A DNA stretch of 64,000 bases from an uncultured Duncaniella sp. (GTDB lineage Bacteria; Bacteroidota; Bacteroidia; Bacteroidales; Muribaculaceae): NCBI GenBank assembly GCA_910589485.1, contig CAJUSW010000006.1, positions 62,001 through 126,000 of the forward strand. The letters run 5' to 3'. Under the pieces are notes generated by a model. That model searched no databases. It worked only from the letters and a program-made list of their open reading frames with translations, and was not told the origin of the DNA. The position numbers and the translations under genes were made by a program. Positions 8,445 through 17,600 of the stretch are shown here, one piece after another. Within the stretch, counting starts at the first letter, position 1. Each line of letters opens with the position of its first letter.

Positions 8445-8990
8445 TCAGGCCTCCTTCTCGTCGAGCACGTATATGTCGTTGAGATTGCGGGCCATGCCGT
8501 CGATGTCGAGGCCATAGCCGATGATGAATTTCTTGGGGATCTCGAAGCCTACGTAGTCGGGCTCGACGGGCACCTGCAGAGCCTCGGGCTTGAACAGGAG
8601 GGTGGCGATGCGCACCGAAGCGGGGCCCATGGCCTGGATGTCGGCCTGGAGACGCTTCATGGTGTTGCCGGTGTCGATGATGTCCTCGACTATGATCACG
8701 TCACGTCCGGCTATATCCTCGGTGAGGCCCATGATCTGCTTTACCGCGCCGGTCGATGAGGTGCCTTCGTAGCTCTTGAGGCGTATGAAGGTGATTTCGG
8801 CATCGATGTCGATGGAACGGAACAGGTCGAGCGCAAAAGGAGCGGCTCCGTTAAGTACACACACGAGCAGGGGATATCGGCCTTGGTATTCCTCGGCGAT
8901 CCGTTTCCCCAGCATGTCCACGCGCTGGCGTATTTCTTCATTCTCGATGAAGGGACGGAAGGTGAGTCCCTGATATGTCTTGCGTTTCAT
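8445..8990 (-). CDS. hpt: Hypoxanthine phosphoribosyltransferase
   Basis: The start at 8990 (MKRKTYQGLTFRPF) follows the mapped promoter by about 12 nt; the longer open frame upstream would overlap the promoter. The 181-residue protein has the PRPP loop VIIVEDIIDTGNT and the purine-contact region GYGLDIDGMARNLNDIYVL near the end. It salvages hypoxanthine or guanine to IMP or GMP with PRPP. It heads the operon with adk, xseB and the M13 peptidase. Confidence 0.93.
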   Translation of the reverse strand: MKRKTYQGLTFRPFIENEEIRQRVDMLGKRIAEEYQGRYPLLVCVLNGAAPFALDLFRSIDIDAEITFIRLKSYEGTSSTGAVKQIMGLTEDIAGRDVIIVEDIIDTGNTMKRLQADIQAMGPASVRIATLLFKPEALQVPVEPDYVGFEIPKKFIIGYGLDIDGMARNLNDIYVLDEKEA

Positions 8991-9007
8991 TTTGGCAACT
9001 TTGGGCG

Positions 9008-9038
9008 CAAAGTTACTAAAAATGTAAATCAAAGTCAA
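9008..9038 (-). promoter_or_regulatory. Bacteroidota-type promoter of the hpt operon
   Basis: On the minus strand a TTGA -33 element (9035-9038), a 19-nt spacer and a perfect -7 TAACTTTG (9008-9015) match the TTTG / TAnnTTTG consensus of the Bacteroidota primary sigma factor. The expected transcript start near 9002 gives a very short leader. Confidence 0.8.
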
Positions 9039-9105
9039 TGGTTTTGTTGAATTTTAGACACACTTTTAGACGCATCGGGCCCGGATATTTCTATTTTAAG
9101 GAAAT

Positions 9106-9293
9106 AAAAAAGATATCATGCCCACCTCTGAATGCTTGTTGCGAAGACCTGATGAGGTGATGGCGGTGCTCACCGCCGGGAAATAAGGTGATTCAGAGGT
9201 GGGTCAGATATCTGAGACATAAACGGTTGCTAAGCGGGAGGCATGCCTATGGCTCGCTTACTTAGCACCGGTATGCCGGTACTGCTATTTTTT
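9106..9293. ncRNA. Candidate structured RNA or complex terminator element
   Basis: A long helix pairs 9111-9117 with 9207-9213 (GATATC arms) and, continuing inward, 9121-9133 with 9191-9203 (CCCACCTCTGAAT / ATTCAGAGGTGGG). Inside it lie two hairpins, ACCT-GATG-AGGT and GGCGGT-GCTC-ACCGCC. A second part pairs GCTAAG (9229-9234) with CTTAGC (9261-9266), followed by ACCGG-TATG-CCGGT (9267-9280) and a T6 run on the plus strand (9288-9293). On the minus strand the long helix is itself followed by T6 (9106-9111), so the direction is unclear. The roughly 185-nt length is like 6S RNA, but I could not match a known family. Confidence 0.4.
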
Positions 9294-9668
9294 AGGCTTG
9301 TAACGGGCAGGGTAGCCGTAGACGGTGATCCTGAGGATTTTACCGCCCTTGAACAGGTGGGTGTACTGGGGATTGAATATTGTGGCGCAATGATTGGCCA
9401 TTGTGGATTCGGCGTGGAGGCCCGGGGCCATCAGTCGGTGGTCACGATGATGTCCTGTGCGCTGACAGCGAAAACGGATGCTAATAAGGTTAAAAGGATG
9501 GTGGCGAGTCGTTGGATGTGGCTCATGGTGTGAATGGTCGATGGCCACCGGCGACTCGGCGTGGCCTATAAACAAAGAAGCGTGAGTGCCGTACTTGTGC
9601 TCGTTCCACACCTTGAGGCCTTCGCATTGCCCGAATGAGTAGAACGAGCAAACTTGCAGAGGCCTCAC
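9285..9668 (-). pseudogene. Decayed gene for a secreted protein
   Basis: Two reading frames here each look partly coding. The frame 9285-9668 ends in FKGGKILRITVYGYPARYK, which reads like a genuine protein end. In another frame, 9431-9526 encodes a textbook signal peptide, MSHIQRLATILLTLLASVFA then VSAQDIIVTTD, followed at once by a TGA stop. The simplest reading is a small exported Bacteroidales protein (signal peptide plus mature domain) broken by a frameshift or deletion just after the signal sequence. Alternatively the 31-residue peptide is all that is made. The family is not identified. Confidence 0.35.
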
Positions 9669-9669
9669 G

Positions 9670-9960
9670 CTGAATATGTGTCAAGCGTCTGCGCCCATGC
9701 TCTCGCACGGGGACAGATGTAGGGTACATATCCATAAGGCATCTACTGTTTGCATCCGTCTTGACTCATTCTGTGAAAGTTGCGAAGTTTCAAGGTGTCA
9801 AGAAAGAGCGTCGAGTAAACGCTTTCTAATATTTAATCTTTACCCACCCGCATTGCCCCGATACAGGGCCTCTGCAAGCTGGATATTGCGACAAATTTAT
9901 ATATTATTTCCCATTTCCGCAAAAATAAAATGGTGGAGCGGTGAAAATATGTGGGCGATG
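9670..9960. other. Spacer without a recognisable gene
   Basis: I see no credible coding frame, tRNA or repeat in this stretch. One imperfect dyad (AGAAAGAGCGT against ACGCTTTCT, about 9803-9832) is followed by AATATTTAATCTTT and might be a weak plus-strand terminator. The remainder has no visible structure. Confidence 0.4.
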
Positions 9961-9963
9961 GGA

Positions 9964-9995
9964 ATAAAAAACGGGAAGCCGGTGGGGCTTCCCGT
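9964..9995 (-). terminator. Strong intrinsic terminator after tpx
   Basis: ACGGGAAGCC (9971-9980) pairs with GGCTTCCCGT (9986-9995) and is followed on the minus strand by TTTTTTATT. On the plus strand it is also followed by AGATTTTT, so it may stop transcripts from both sides. A tandem TAGATTTTTCTAAG duplication lies directly beside it at about 9995-10022. Confidence 0.85.
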
Positions 9996-10069
9996 AGATT
10001 TTTCTAAGTAGATTTTTCTAAGTGGCGCTTGAGGGAGGGTTATTCACATTTCCCTACTTGTGGAGAGGA

Positions 10070-10579
10070 TTATACTTCCTTTCGGAGCACCTTGAGGGCG
10101 GCGTCGTAGTCGGGCTCGTCGGTGATCTCGTGAACGAGGTCGCGGAATATCACGCGGCGGTTCTCGTCGAGAACGAGGACGGCGCGGGTGAGCAGGCCGG
10201 CGAGGGGGCCGTCAACGAGCTGAAGACCATACTTCTGACCGAAGAGCGGTGAGCGGAATGCTGAACCGAAGAGGACGTTCTTGATGCCCTCGACTGTGCA
10301 GAAACGACCCATGGCGAAGGGGAGGTCCATAGACACGCATATCACGGTCACGTCGTCGAGACGGGCTGCCTCCTCGTTGAAACGACGCACTGAGGCGGCG
10401 CACACGGGGGTGTCGAGGCTGGGGAATACGTTGAGGACCACGCGCTTGCCGGCGAAGTCGGAGCAGAGGATCTGGGAGAGATCGGGACCCGACAGGTGGT
10501 AGCAGGGTGCTGTTTCTCCGATTCCGGGTACTGTGCCGCATGTGTGGCAGGGCTGGCCTTTAAAGAGGACTGTTTCCAT
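10070..10579 (-). CDS. tpx: Thiol peroxidase
   Basis: The start at 10579 (METVLFKGQPCHTCG) matches the Tpx N-terminus; the frame upstream has no family character. The 169-residue protein has the peroxidatic Cys 60 in SLDTPVC and the resolving Cys 94 in GRFCTVEG, as in atypical 2-Cys peroxiredoxins of the Tpx class, followed by KNVLFGSAFR. It reduces lipid and other hydroperoxides at the expense of thioredoxin. It also has an extra CHTC pair near the N-terminus (Cys 11, Cys 14), which is unusual and could bind metal or form a disulfide. The gene lies 22 bp after a periplasmic-protein gene. Confidence 0.92.
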   Translation of the reverse strand: METVLFKGQPCHTCGTVPGIGETAPCYHLSGPDLSQILCSDFAGKRVVLNVFPSLDTPVCAASVRRFNEEAARLDDVTVICVSMDLPFAMGRFCTVEGIKNVLFGSAFRSPLFGQKYGLQLVDGPLAGLLTRAVLVLDENRRVIFRDLVHEITDEPDYDAALKVLRKEV

Positions 10580-10601
10580 AGTTATATATGAGAGTTTAGA
10601 G

Positions 10602-11828
10602 TTATTGCAATAGGGCAATCGATTGTATAACAAGCGAGGTGAGGTCGGGGTTGTAGCCGAGTATCACTTTTTGCACCTTGCCGGCGGTGTCGGCGACAAG
10701 GATCACGGGGAGTGATGCGGCTCCGCAGTCGCGGGCCAGACTGCGCGAGTTGAGCAGGAGGTGCTCGCCCGGACGCAGGTCAGGCACGGCTCCCTCGGCG
10801 GCATCGGCATTGCTTCCGGCCACAGCCCAGAGCACGTCGGCCGGAACGGCCGAGCTCTCGACAGCCGAGCGTATATCACTGACAATCCGCGGAGTGAACG
10901 ATGTGGACGGGTCAATGAGGGCTACCACGGTGGGGGCGGCGAAATGGTCCCCCTTGTGGTGGGTATAGCGCTCGCCGGTGGCGGTGGGGAGGGCGAATGT
11001 GGGGAGCGGGGTGCCCTGGAGGTTCTCGATGCTGAAATTGCTCTCGCGGTATTTCTCGAAATGCTCGGGGTAGAGGGCTATGAGTGCCTCCTCGGTGGCA
11101 GGGACCACGGTGGTGCCGGCCTCAGGGGCCTTGGCTGGGTCCACGGGGGTGTAGCGCACGGTGATGGTCTGCTCGGTGATCGAGGCGGGGTTGCTCTCGG
11201 TGTCGATGCGGAGGGGTGCGCCGGTCTTGCTGTCAAACCAGTAGTTTTTCTCCTGCACCGTCTCGCCTCCCACTGTCATGATGGCGTCGACCTTGAGGGC
11301 GGGGATGCCGTCGCAGGTGGTCTCCTTGGGGTCGCTCACGGTGTAGAGTGTGTCGGCTACCATGGCTGAAAGCTCCTCGGCCAGGAATGAGGGGAGGAGC
11401 GAGGTGAACTGGGCCGTGCGCTGGACGCCGTTGCCGGTCGATGCGGCGGCTTCATTCCTGCCGGTTACGCCGAAGGGAGCGGGATCCCATGAGGTGTGGT
11501 ATTCCCTGAGCCGGTGGTCGCGGTATGAGTAGAGATTGCCTTGGAAATAGGAGGTCCATCCCTGGGCTGGGCCCGATGGGGTGTCCAGTTCCCAGCGGAT
11601 GAGGTAGGAGCATGGCGCGAGCGTGTCGGCCGGCGTAGGGGTCTGGGCCACCCGCAGCCTGTAGGTCACGTCGTCCTCGCGCGACGGGAGGGTGACGGTG
11701 AATGTGGCTTCGGTGTCGAATGTGCCCACTGATTTCAATTTCTCCAATACGTCAGCAATCCCCCGGGCCTGAAGGCACAGGGGACTTAACGCTGCTAACA
11801 CCATTAACAATCTTGCTTTCCCTTTCAT
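10602..11828 (-). CDS. Exported two-domain protein (LolA-like N-terminus, thioredoxin-fold-like C-terminus)
   Basis: Starting at 11828 (MKGKARLLMVLAALSPLCLQ) gives a cleavable signal peptide. The first half, roughly residues 20-230, resembles LolA/LolB-type lipid-binding domains seen in Bacteroidales (DVLEKLKSVGTFDTEATFTV and later NYWFDSKTGAPLRID). The C-terminal part from about residue 275 (GTPLPTFALPTATGERYTHH) looks like a peroxiredoxin/TlpA-like domain, but the redox CxxC is absent (PSTSFTPRI at that place). It is therefore probably redox-inactive. It appears to be transcribed with tpx. No specific function can be assigned. Confidence 0.7.
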   Translation of the reverse strand: MKGKARLLMVLAALSPLCLQARGIADVLEKLKSVGTFDTEATFTVTLPSREDDVTYRLRVAQTPTPADTLAPCSYLIRWELDTPSGPAQGWTSYFQGNLYSYRDHRLREYHTSWDPAPFGVTGRNEAAASTGNGVQRTAQFTSLLPSFLAEELSAMVADTLYTVSDPKETTCDGIPALKVDAIMTVGGETVQEKNYWFDSKTGAPLRIDTESNPASITEQTITVRYTPVDPAKAPEAGTTVVPATEEALIALYPEHFEKYRESNFSIENLQGTPLPTFALPTATGERYTHHKGDHFAAPTVVALIDPSTSFTPRIVSDIRSAVESSAVPADVLWAVAGSNADAAEGAVPDLRPGEHLLLNSRSLARDCGAASLPVILVADTAGKVQKVILGYNPDLTSLVIQSIALLQ

Positions 11829-11937
11829 AAACAATAGTTCGGACGTTCGATAATATAACGGGCGGGATTGTGGATTTGTTCGTGGAGGTGAAGAAAAAAT
11901 TTTCCATCGGGCCGGCCGAGGGGACGGGCGGGAATGA

Positions 11938-11972
11938 CAAAAGCCTCAAAAAGAGTACTTTTCGAGGCTTTG
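11938..11972 (-). terminator. Terminator after rplS (bidirectional hairpin)
   Basis: AAAGCCTC and GAGGCTTT flank an A/T-rich centre, giving a stem that continues into AAAAAG/CTTTTT pairs. It lies about 50 bp beyond the rplS stop on the minus strand and separates rplS from the downstream minus-strand gene pair. Confidence 0.7.
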
Positions 11973-12023
11973 ATCTTTCCGATGTTTCCCTGCAGGGGAA
12001 AGTGAGTGGTGAAGACAGGAGGA

Positions 12024-12383
12024 TTAGTCCTTCTTCGCAACGCGACGCTCCTTGATACGGGCTTTCTTGCCTGTGAGGCCACGGAGGTAGTAAAGCTTGG
12101 CGCGACGCACCTTGCCATACTTGTTGATGGTGATCGAGTCGATGAAGGGAGACTCGATGGGGAAGATACGCTCAACACCGATGTTGTCGGAGATCTTGCG
12201 TACAGTGAAGCGCTTCTTTTCGCCTTCGCCCGAGATGCGGATTACCACACCGCGGTACTGCTGGATACGCTCCTTGTTGCCTTCCTTGATGCGGTAAGCG
12301 ACGGTGATGGTGTCGCCGGGCTGGAAATCGGGGTGCTGTTTGCCGGTGGCAAATGCCTCGTTGACAACTTTAATTAAGTCCAT
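12024..12383 (-). CDS. rplS: 50S ribosomal protein L19
   Basis: The 119-residue protein shows the L19 signature: DTITVAYRIKEGNKERIQQY, then GVVIRISGEGEKKRFTVRK, GVERIFPIESPFIDSI and a basic RRAKLYYLRGLTGKKARIKE end. L19 lies at the 30S-50S interface of the ribosome. The gene stands alone, with its own promoter and a structured leader (see 12384-12475), rather than in a trmD-rplS operon. Confidence 0.98.
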   Translation of the reverse strand: MDLIKVVNEAFATGKQHPDFQPGDTITVAYRIKEGNKERIQQYRGVVIRISGEGEKKRFTVRKISDNIGVERIFPIESPFIDSITINKYGKVRRAKLYYLRGLTGKKARIKERRVAKKD

Positions 12384-12475
12384 TTTTCTATACGTATATT
12401 AAAATGTTAACAATCCCCGCAATGTAGCGGGCTGCTTGTCCCGTCCAGAGATTGCGGTTTCAGGGCGCAAAGGTA
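12384..12475 (-). promoter_or_regulatory. rplS promoter and leader hairpin
   Basis: On the minus strand a -7 TACCTTTG (12468-12475) with TTTT at the -33 position gives a leader of about 75 nt. The leader contains a CCCGC-TACATT-GCGGG hairpin (12416-12431). Ribosomal protein leaders of this sort can carry autoregulatory protein-binding sites; that role is inference here. Confidence 0.55.
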
Positions 12476-12644
12476 GTAATTTCCCGCCGATAAAAAAAAT
12501 ATTGCCAACGAATTATGGCGAATAGATTTAGAATAGATTTGGCATCGGGGGATTTTGGCTTGGAATGGTGTTAAAAATAAATAAACGATGTTAATTTATG
12601 CGGTGCTTGCGAGGCGCATTATAGTAAAATACACATATTATTAG

Positions 12645-12652
12645 TAACTTTG
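12645..12652 (+). promoter_or_regulatory. -7 element of the rimP-nusA-infB operon promoter
   Basis: TAACTTTG is a perfect TAnnTTTG match, with only a weak -33 (AT-rich) about 20 nt upstream. It predicts a leader of about 55 nt before rimP. That leader contains a small dyad, GGAGGAGGCC against GCTTCCTCCTC. Confidence 0.65.
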
Positions 12653-12713
12653 CACATGCTAAGTCGCGGAGGAGGCCATCGAGCTTCCTCCTCGCTTTTA
12701 TGTATAGATCCGT

Positions 12714-13187
12714 ATGATTGAAAAGCAGAAGATAGCCGAGCTCGTGGAGCAGGCCATAGAGAATACCGACGCCTGCGTGGTGGACATCACCGTGTCGGGC
12801 GACAACGACATTGTGGTGGAACTCGACTCCCTCACCGGGGTTGACCTTGACTTCTGTGCCGAGGTGAACCGCCGTCTCAACGAGGCGCTCGATCGCGAAG
12901 CCGAGGATTACTCGCTCGAGGTGGGTTCGGCATCGCTTTCAGCCCCCTTCAAGGTGAAGCTCCAGTACGAGAAGCACATCGGCGACGAGGTGGACGTGCT
13001 CACCCGCGACGGCCGCAAGCTCAAGGGCACGCTCACAGCCGTGAGCCCCGACGGAGCCGAATTCACCATCGAGGTGACCCGCAAGGTGAAGGAGCCCGGA
13101 GCCAAGCGTCCCGTGATGGTGGCCGAGCCTGTCACCCTCGCCGTGGCCGATTGCAAGCAGGTGGCCTATCATTTTGATTTCAAGTAA
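12714..13187 (+). CDS. rimP: Ribosome maturation factor RimP
   Basis: The 157-residue product has the N-terminal alpha/beta RimP domain (AIENTDACVVDITVSGDNDI and DFCAEVNRRLNEALDRE) and the C-terminal SH3-like barrel (VDVLTRDGRKLKGTLTAVS). RimP helps late 30S subunit assembly. It heads the conserved rimP-nusA-infB operon, 43 bp before nusA. Confidence 0.95.
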   Translation: MIEKQKIAELVEQAIENTDACVVDITVSGDNDIVVELDSLTGVDLDFCAEVNRRLNEALDREAEDYSLEVGSASLSAPFKVKLQYEKHIGDEVDVLTRDGRKLKGTLTAVSPDGAEFTIEVTRKVKEPGAKRPVMVAEPVTLAVADCKQVAYHFDFK

Positions 13188-13230
13188 AAAATAATTCAAC
13201 ATCACTTAAAAATATAAATACCACTCTATA

Positions 13231-14490
13231 ATGGCCAAGAAAGAGGAAGCTCCCAATATGGTGGAGCGTTTTGCCGAGTTTAAGGAATTGAAGAACATCG
13301 ACAAGACCACTATGATCAGTGTTCTTGAAGAGTCGTTCAGGAATGTGCTGGCCAAGATGTTTGGCACCGACGAGAATCTCGACGTGATCATGAACCCCGA
13401 CAAGGGTGATGTGCAGATATTCCAGAACCTTGAGGTTGTGCCCGACGGTGAGGTGACCAACCCCAACCTCCAGATCTCTCTCAGCGATGCCCGTGCCGAC
13501 GAGGATCCCGACGTGGAGATAGGCGAGGAGCACACCAAGGAGATATTCTTTGCCGACTTTGGCCGCCGTGCCATCCTCAACCTGCGCCAGACCCTCCAGT
13601 CCAAGATCCTCGACCTGCAGAAGGAGGCCATCTATGCCAAGTTCAAGGAGATGGAGGGAGAGCTCGTGTCGGGCGAGGTGTACCAGACCTGGTCGCGCGA
13701 GACACTCCTCATGGACGACGAGAAGAACGAGCTTCTCCTGCCCAAGCATGAGTCGATCCCCGGCGATTTCTTCCGCAAGGGCGAGACCGTTCTGGCCGTG
13801 ATCTCCAACGTGGACAACAAGAACAACAATCCCAAGATCACCGTGTCGCGTACAAGCGACGTGTTCCTCCGTCGCCTGTTTGAGCGCGAGGTGCCCGAGA
13901 TCCTCGACGGCCTCATCAGCATCAAGGCAGTGGCCCGCATCCCGGGCGAGCGTGCCAAGATAGCCGTTGAGAGCTTTGACGACCGCATCGACCCCGTGGG
14001 CGCATGCGTGGGCGTGAAAGGATCGCGTATCCACGGCATCGTGCGCGAGCTCCACAACGAGAACATCGACGTGATCAACTATACAGCCAACCCCTCGCTC
14101 TTCATCCAGCGCGCACTCAGCCCCGCCAAGGTGTCCTCTATCCATCTCGATGAGGAGGAGAAGAAAGCCGAGGTGTTCCTGCGCCCCGAGGAGGTATCGC
14201 TCGCCATCGGTAAGGGCGGTATGAACATCAAGCTCGCCTCGATGCTCACCGGCTACACTATCGACGTGTACCGCGACACCCCTGATCAGGTTGACGAGGA
14301 TATCTATCTCGACGAGTTCAAGGATGAGATCGACGGATGGGTTATCGACTCGCTCAAGAACATCGGTTGCATCACCGCCAAGAATGTGCTCAACACTCCG
14401 CGCCAGCAGCTCATTGACCAGGCCGACCTCGAGGAGGACACCGTGGACAATGTGATCGCTATCCTTAAGGCCGAGTTTGAGGAGGAATAA
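13231..14490 (+). CDS. nusA: Transcription termination/antitermination factor NusA
   Basis: This 419-residue protein has the NusA N-terminal RNA-polymerase-binding domain (residues about 1-130), an S1 domain, and two KH domains with GACVGVKGSRIHGIVRELHNE and LAIGKGGMNIKLASMLTGY. The C-terminus has only a short helix-hairpin-helix-like segment ending in LKAEFEEE; the long acidic repeats of the enterobacterial protein are absent. NusA modulates pausing, termination and antitermination. It lies between rimP and infB as in most bacteria. Confidence 0.97.
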   Translation: MAKKEEAPNMVERFAEFKELKNIDKTTMISVLEESFRNVLAKMFGTDENLDVIMNPDKGDVQIFQNLEVVPDGEVTNPNLQISLSDARADEDPDVEIGEEHTKEIFFADFGRRAILNLRQTLQSKILDLQKEAIYAKFKEMEGELVSGEVYQTWSRETLLMDDEKNELLLPKHESIPGDFFRKGETVLAVISNVDNKNNNPKITVSRTSDVFLRRLFEREVPEILDGLISIKAVARIPGERAKIAVESFDDRIDPVGACVGVKGSRIHGIVRELHNENIDVINYTANPSLFIQRALSPAKVSSIHLDEEEKKAEVFLRPEEVSLAIGKGGMNIKLASMLTGYTIDVYRDTPDQVDEDIYLDEFKDEIDGWVIDSLKNIGCITAKNVLNTPRQQLIDQADLEEDTVDNVIAILKAEFEEE

Positions 14491-14625
14491 ACCCCTCAAC
14501 CCTCGATACCCGCTCTCTCCTCACCGTTCCCGCCCATCGGGCTACATATTAATTTAACCTTTTTCCCACCAACAACAATCAACAGCCTCGCGTGACAGCA
14601 CTGCAGGCTTCGTTCAGAATAATAT

Positions 14626-17600
14626 ATGCCGAGAAAAAAAATTAGTCAAGCCGCCAAAGAATTCAATGTCTCCATCCCCACCGTGGTGGAGCAATTGCAG
14701 AAGAAGGGGATCACTATTGATGCCGCCAGCCCGAATACACGTCTCGACGAAGCCGCCTATGATATCCTTGTAGAGGCTTTCCAGCCTGACCGCAAAGTGC
14801 GTCAGGACATCGACCAGATGCGTCACGACAAGGAGAAAGAGAAGGAAAAGGAGAAATCCGAGCCCGCTCCCAAGGCCGAGACCCCGGCCGAGGCTACAGT
14901 GTCGGTGCCCGTGACTCCCGGTCCAAAGGTGCTGGGCAAAATCGAGCTTGACTCTAAGAACAATCCGGTGACAGTGAAGCCCGAGCCCGTTAAGGCCGAG
15001 GCTCCGAAACCCGTAGAGGCTCCCAAGCCCGCAGCTCCGGCTCCCGCCCCCAAGGCCGAGGAACCCAAGGCTGAGCCCGTTAAGGCCGAAGCCCCGAAAC
15101 CTGTGGTGGAAGCTCCCAAGCCTGTGGAGACCCCCAAGGCTGCCGAGGCTCCCAAGCCCGCAACTCCGGCTCCCGCTCCCAAAGCTGAGGAGCCTAAGGC
15201 CGAACCCGTTAAGACTGAGGCCCCGAAACCCGTAGAGGCTCCCAAACCGGTGGAGACTCCCAAGGTAGCCGAGCCCGTAAAGGCCGAGGCTCCCAAGCAG
15301 GCTGAGGCACCCAAAGCCGCCGAGCCTGCCGAGGCCCCCAAGGCCGAGACTCCGGCCGAGCCCGAAGTGTTCCGTTACAGCTCCGAGCCCCAGGTGACCG
15401 GTCCCAAGGTGATCGGCCACATCGACCTGGCCACACTCAACCAGTCGACCCGTCCCAAAAAGAAGACCAAGGAGGAGCGCCGTGCCGGCGGTCGTCCCGG
15501 TCAGCAGGGAGCACAGGGCGCCCAAGGTGCAGGCGGTGCCGGAGGCAACAACAATAACCGCAAGAAGCGTCAGCGCATCGGCGGAAAAGAAAAGATTGAT
15601 ATCGAAAAGGCCGGCAATCAGCCCGCCGACGGTGGCAACCGCGGTGGTCAGGGTGGCCAGGGCGGTCACAACCGTGGCGGCCAGGGCGGCAATGACCGTG
15701 GCCGTGGCAAGGACCGCAACAAGCGTCCCGTGCACACCGAGGTCAACGAGGAGGATGTACAGAAGCAGGTGCGCGAGACTCTCGCCCGCCTCACCTCCAA
15801 GGACAAGGGCCAGAAGAAGGGCGTGAAGTGGCGTAAGGAGAAGCGTGAGGCATTCGCTTCGCGTGCCCATGAGGCGGCAGCCGAGGCAGCAGCCGAAAGC
15901 CGTGTACTCCAGATCACCGAATTCGTGACCGCCAACGACCTTGCCGTGATGATGGATGTGCCCATCAACAATGTCATCGCCACATGTATGAACCTCGGCG
16001 TAATGGTGTCGATCAACCAGCGCCTCGATGCCGAGACCATCAATATCGTTGCCGAGGAGTTTGGCTTCACCACCGAATATGTATCGGCCGAGGTTTCCGA
16101 CGCCATACAGCAGGAGGAGGATACCGAGGACGAGCTCACCACCCGTCCGCCTATCGTGACCGTGATGGGCCACGTGGACCACGGTAAGACATCACTTCTC
16201 GACTATATACGTAACGCCAACGTAATCGCCGGAGAGGCCGGAGGCATCACCCAGCATATCGGTGCCTACAACGTGAAGCTCTCCGACGGACGCCATATCA
16301 CATTCCTCGACACCCCCGGTCACGAGGCCTTCACCGCCATGCGTGCCCGCGGTGCCAAGGTGACCGACCTGTGTATCATCATCGTTGCCGCCGACGACAA
16401 CGTGATGCCCCAGACCATCGAGGCTATCAACCATGCTTCGGCAGCCGGTGTGCCCATCGTGTTTGCGATCAATAAGATCGACAAGCCCACAGCCAACCCT
16501 GACAAGATCAAGGAGGAGCTGGCCCAGATGAACTATCTCGTAGAGGAGTGGGGCGGAAAGTACCAGAGCCAGGACATCTCGGCCAAGAAGGGTATAGGTG
16601 TCGACGAACTCATGGAGAAGGTGCTTCTCGAGGCCGAGATGCTCGACCTCAAGGCCAACCCCGACCGTCGTGCCGTAGGCTCGATCATCGAGTCGTCGCT
16701 CGACAAGGGCCGTGGCTATGTTGCCACCGTGCTCGTGCAGAACGGTACTCTCCATGTGGGCGACGTGATCCTCGCCGGAACTCACTTCGGCAAGGTGAAG
16801 GCTATGTTCAACGAGCGTAACCAGCGCATCAAGGAGGCAGGTCCGGCCGAACCGGCTCTTATCCTCGGCCTCGACGGCGCTCCCACCGCAGGCGATACAT
16901 TCAATGTGCTCGAGACCGAGCAGGAAGCCCGCGAGATCGCCGGCAAGCGTCTCCAGCTCCAGCGTGAGCAGGGACTCCGCACCGCCAAGCGTACTACTCT
17001 CGAGGAGATCGGCCGTCGCCGTGCTATCGGCAACTTCCACGAGCTCAACATCATCGTCAAGGGTGACGTGGACGGTTCTATCGAGGCTCTTTCCGACTCG
17101 CTCATCAAACTGTCGACCGAGGAGGTCAAGGTCAATGTGCTCCACAAGGCCGTGGGTGCCATCTCGGAGAGCGATGTGACACTCGCCGCCGCATCCGACG
17201 CCGTGATCATCGGCTTCCAGGTACGTCCCTCGCAGGCCGCACGCCGTGCCGCCGAGCGCGACGGAGTGGAGATCCGCCTCTACTCGGTGATCTACCAGGC
17301 CATCGAGGAGGTGAAGGACGCTATGGCAGGTATGCTCGCCCCCGAAATCAAGGAGGAGGTTACCGGTACAGCCGAAGTGCTCCAGACATTCCACATCTCC
17401 AAGGTGGGTACCATCGCCGGTGCTATCGTGCGTGAGGGCAAGATCAAGCGCGGAAGCAAGGTGCGCCTTATCCGTGACGGTATCGTCCGTTACACAGGCG
17501 ATCTGGGCTCGCTCAAGCGCATGAAGGATGATGTAAAGGAGGTGACCTCGGGCTACGATTGCGGTCTCTCCATCGCCGGATACAACGATATCCAGGAGGG

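Noticed and set aside
9147..9185. Hammerhead-ribozyme-like CTGATGAG ... GAAA core
   Set aside because: The stem II/GAAA geometry and a cleavage triplet with stem III do not fit. The bases pair better as two simple hairpins.
13180..14499. Long open frame antisense to nusA (about 440 codons), and similar antisense frames at 14614-16182, 16192-17394 and 61618-63327
   Set aside because: They lie exactly opposite strongly recognised genes, have biased His/Leu/Val-rich composition and no motifs. They result from codon bias in GC-rich coding DNA.
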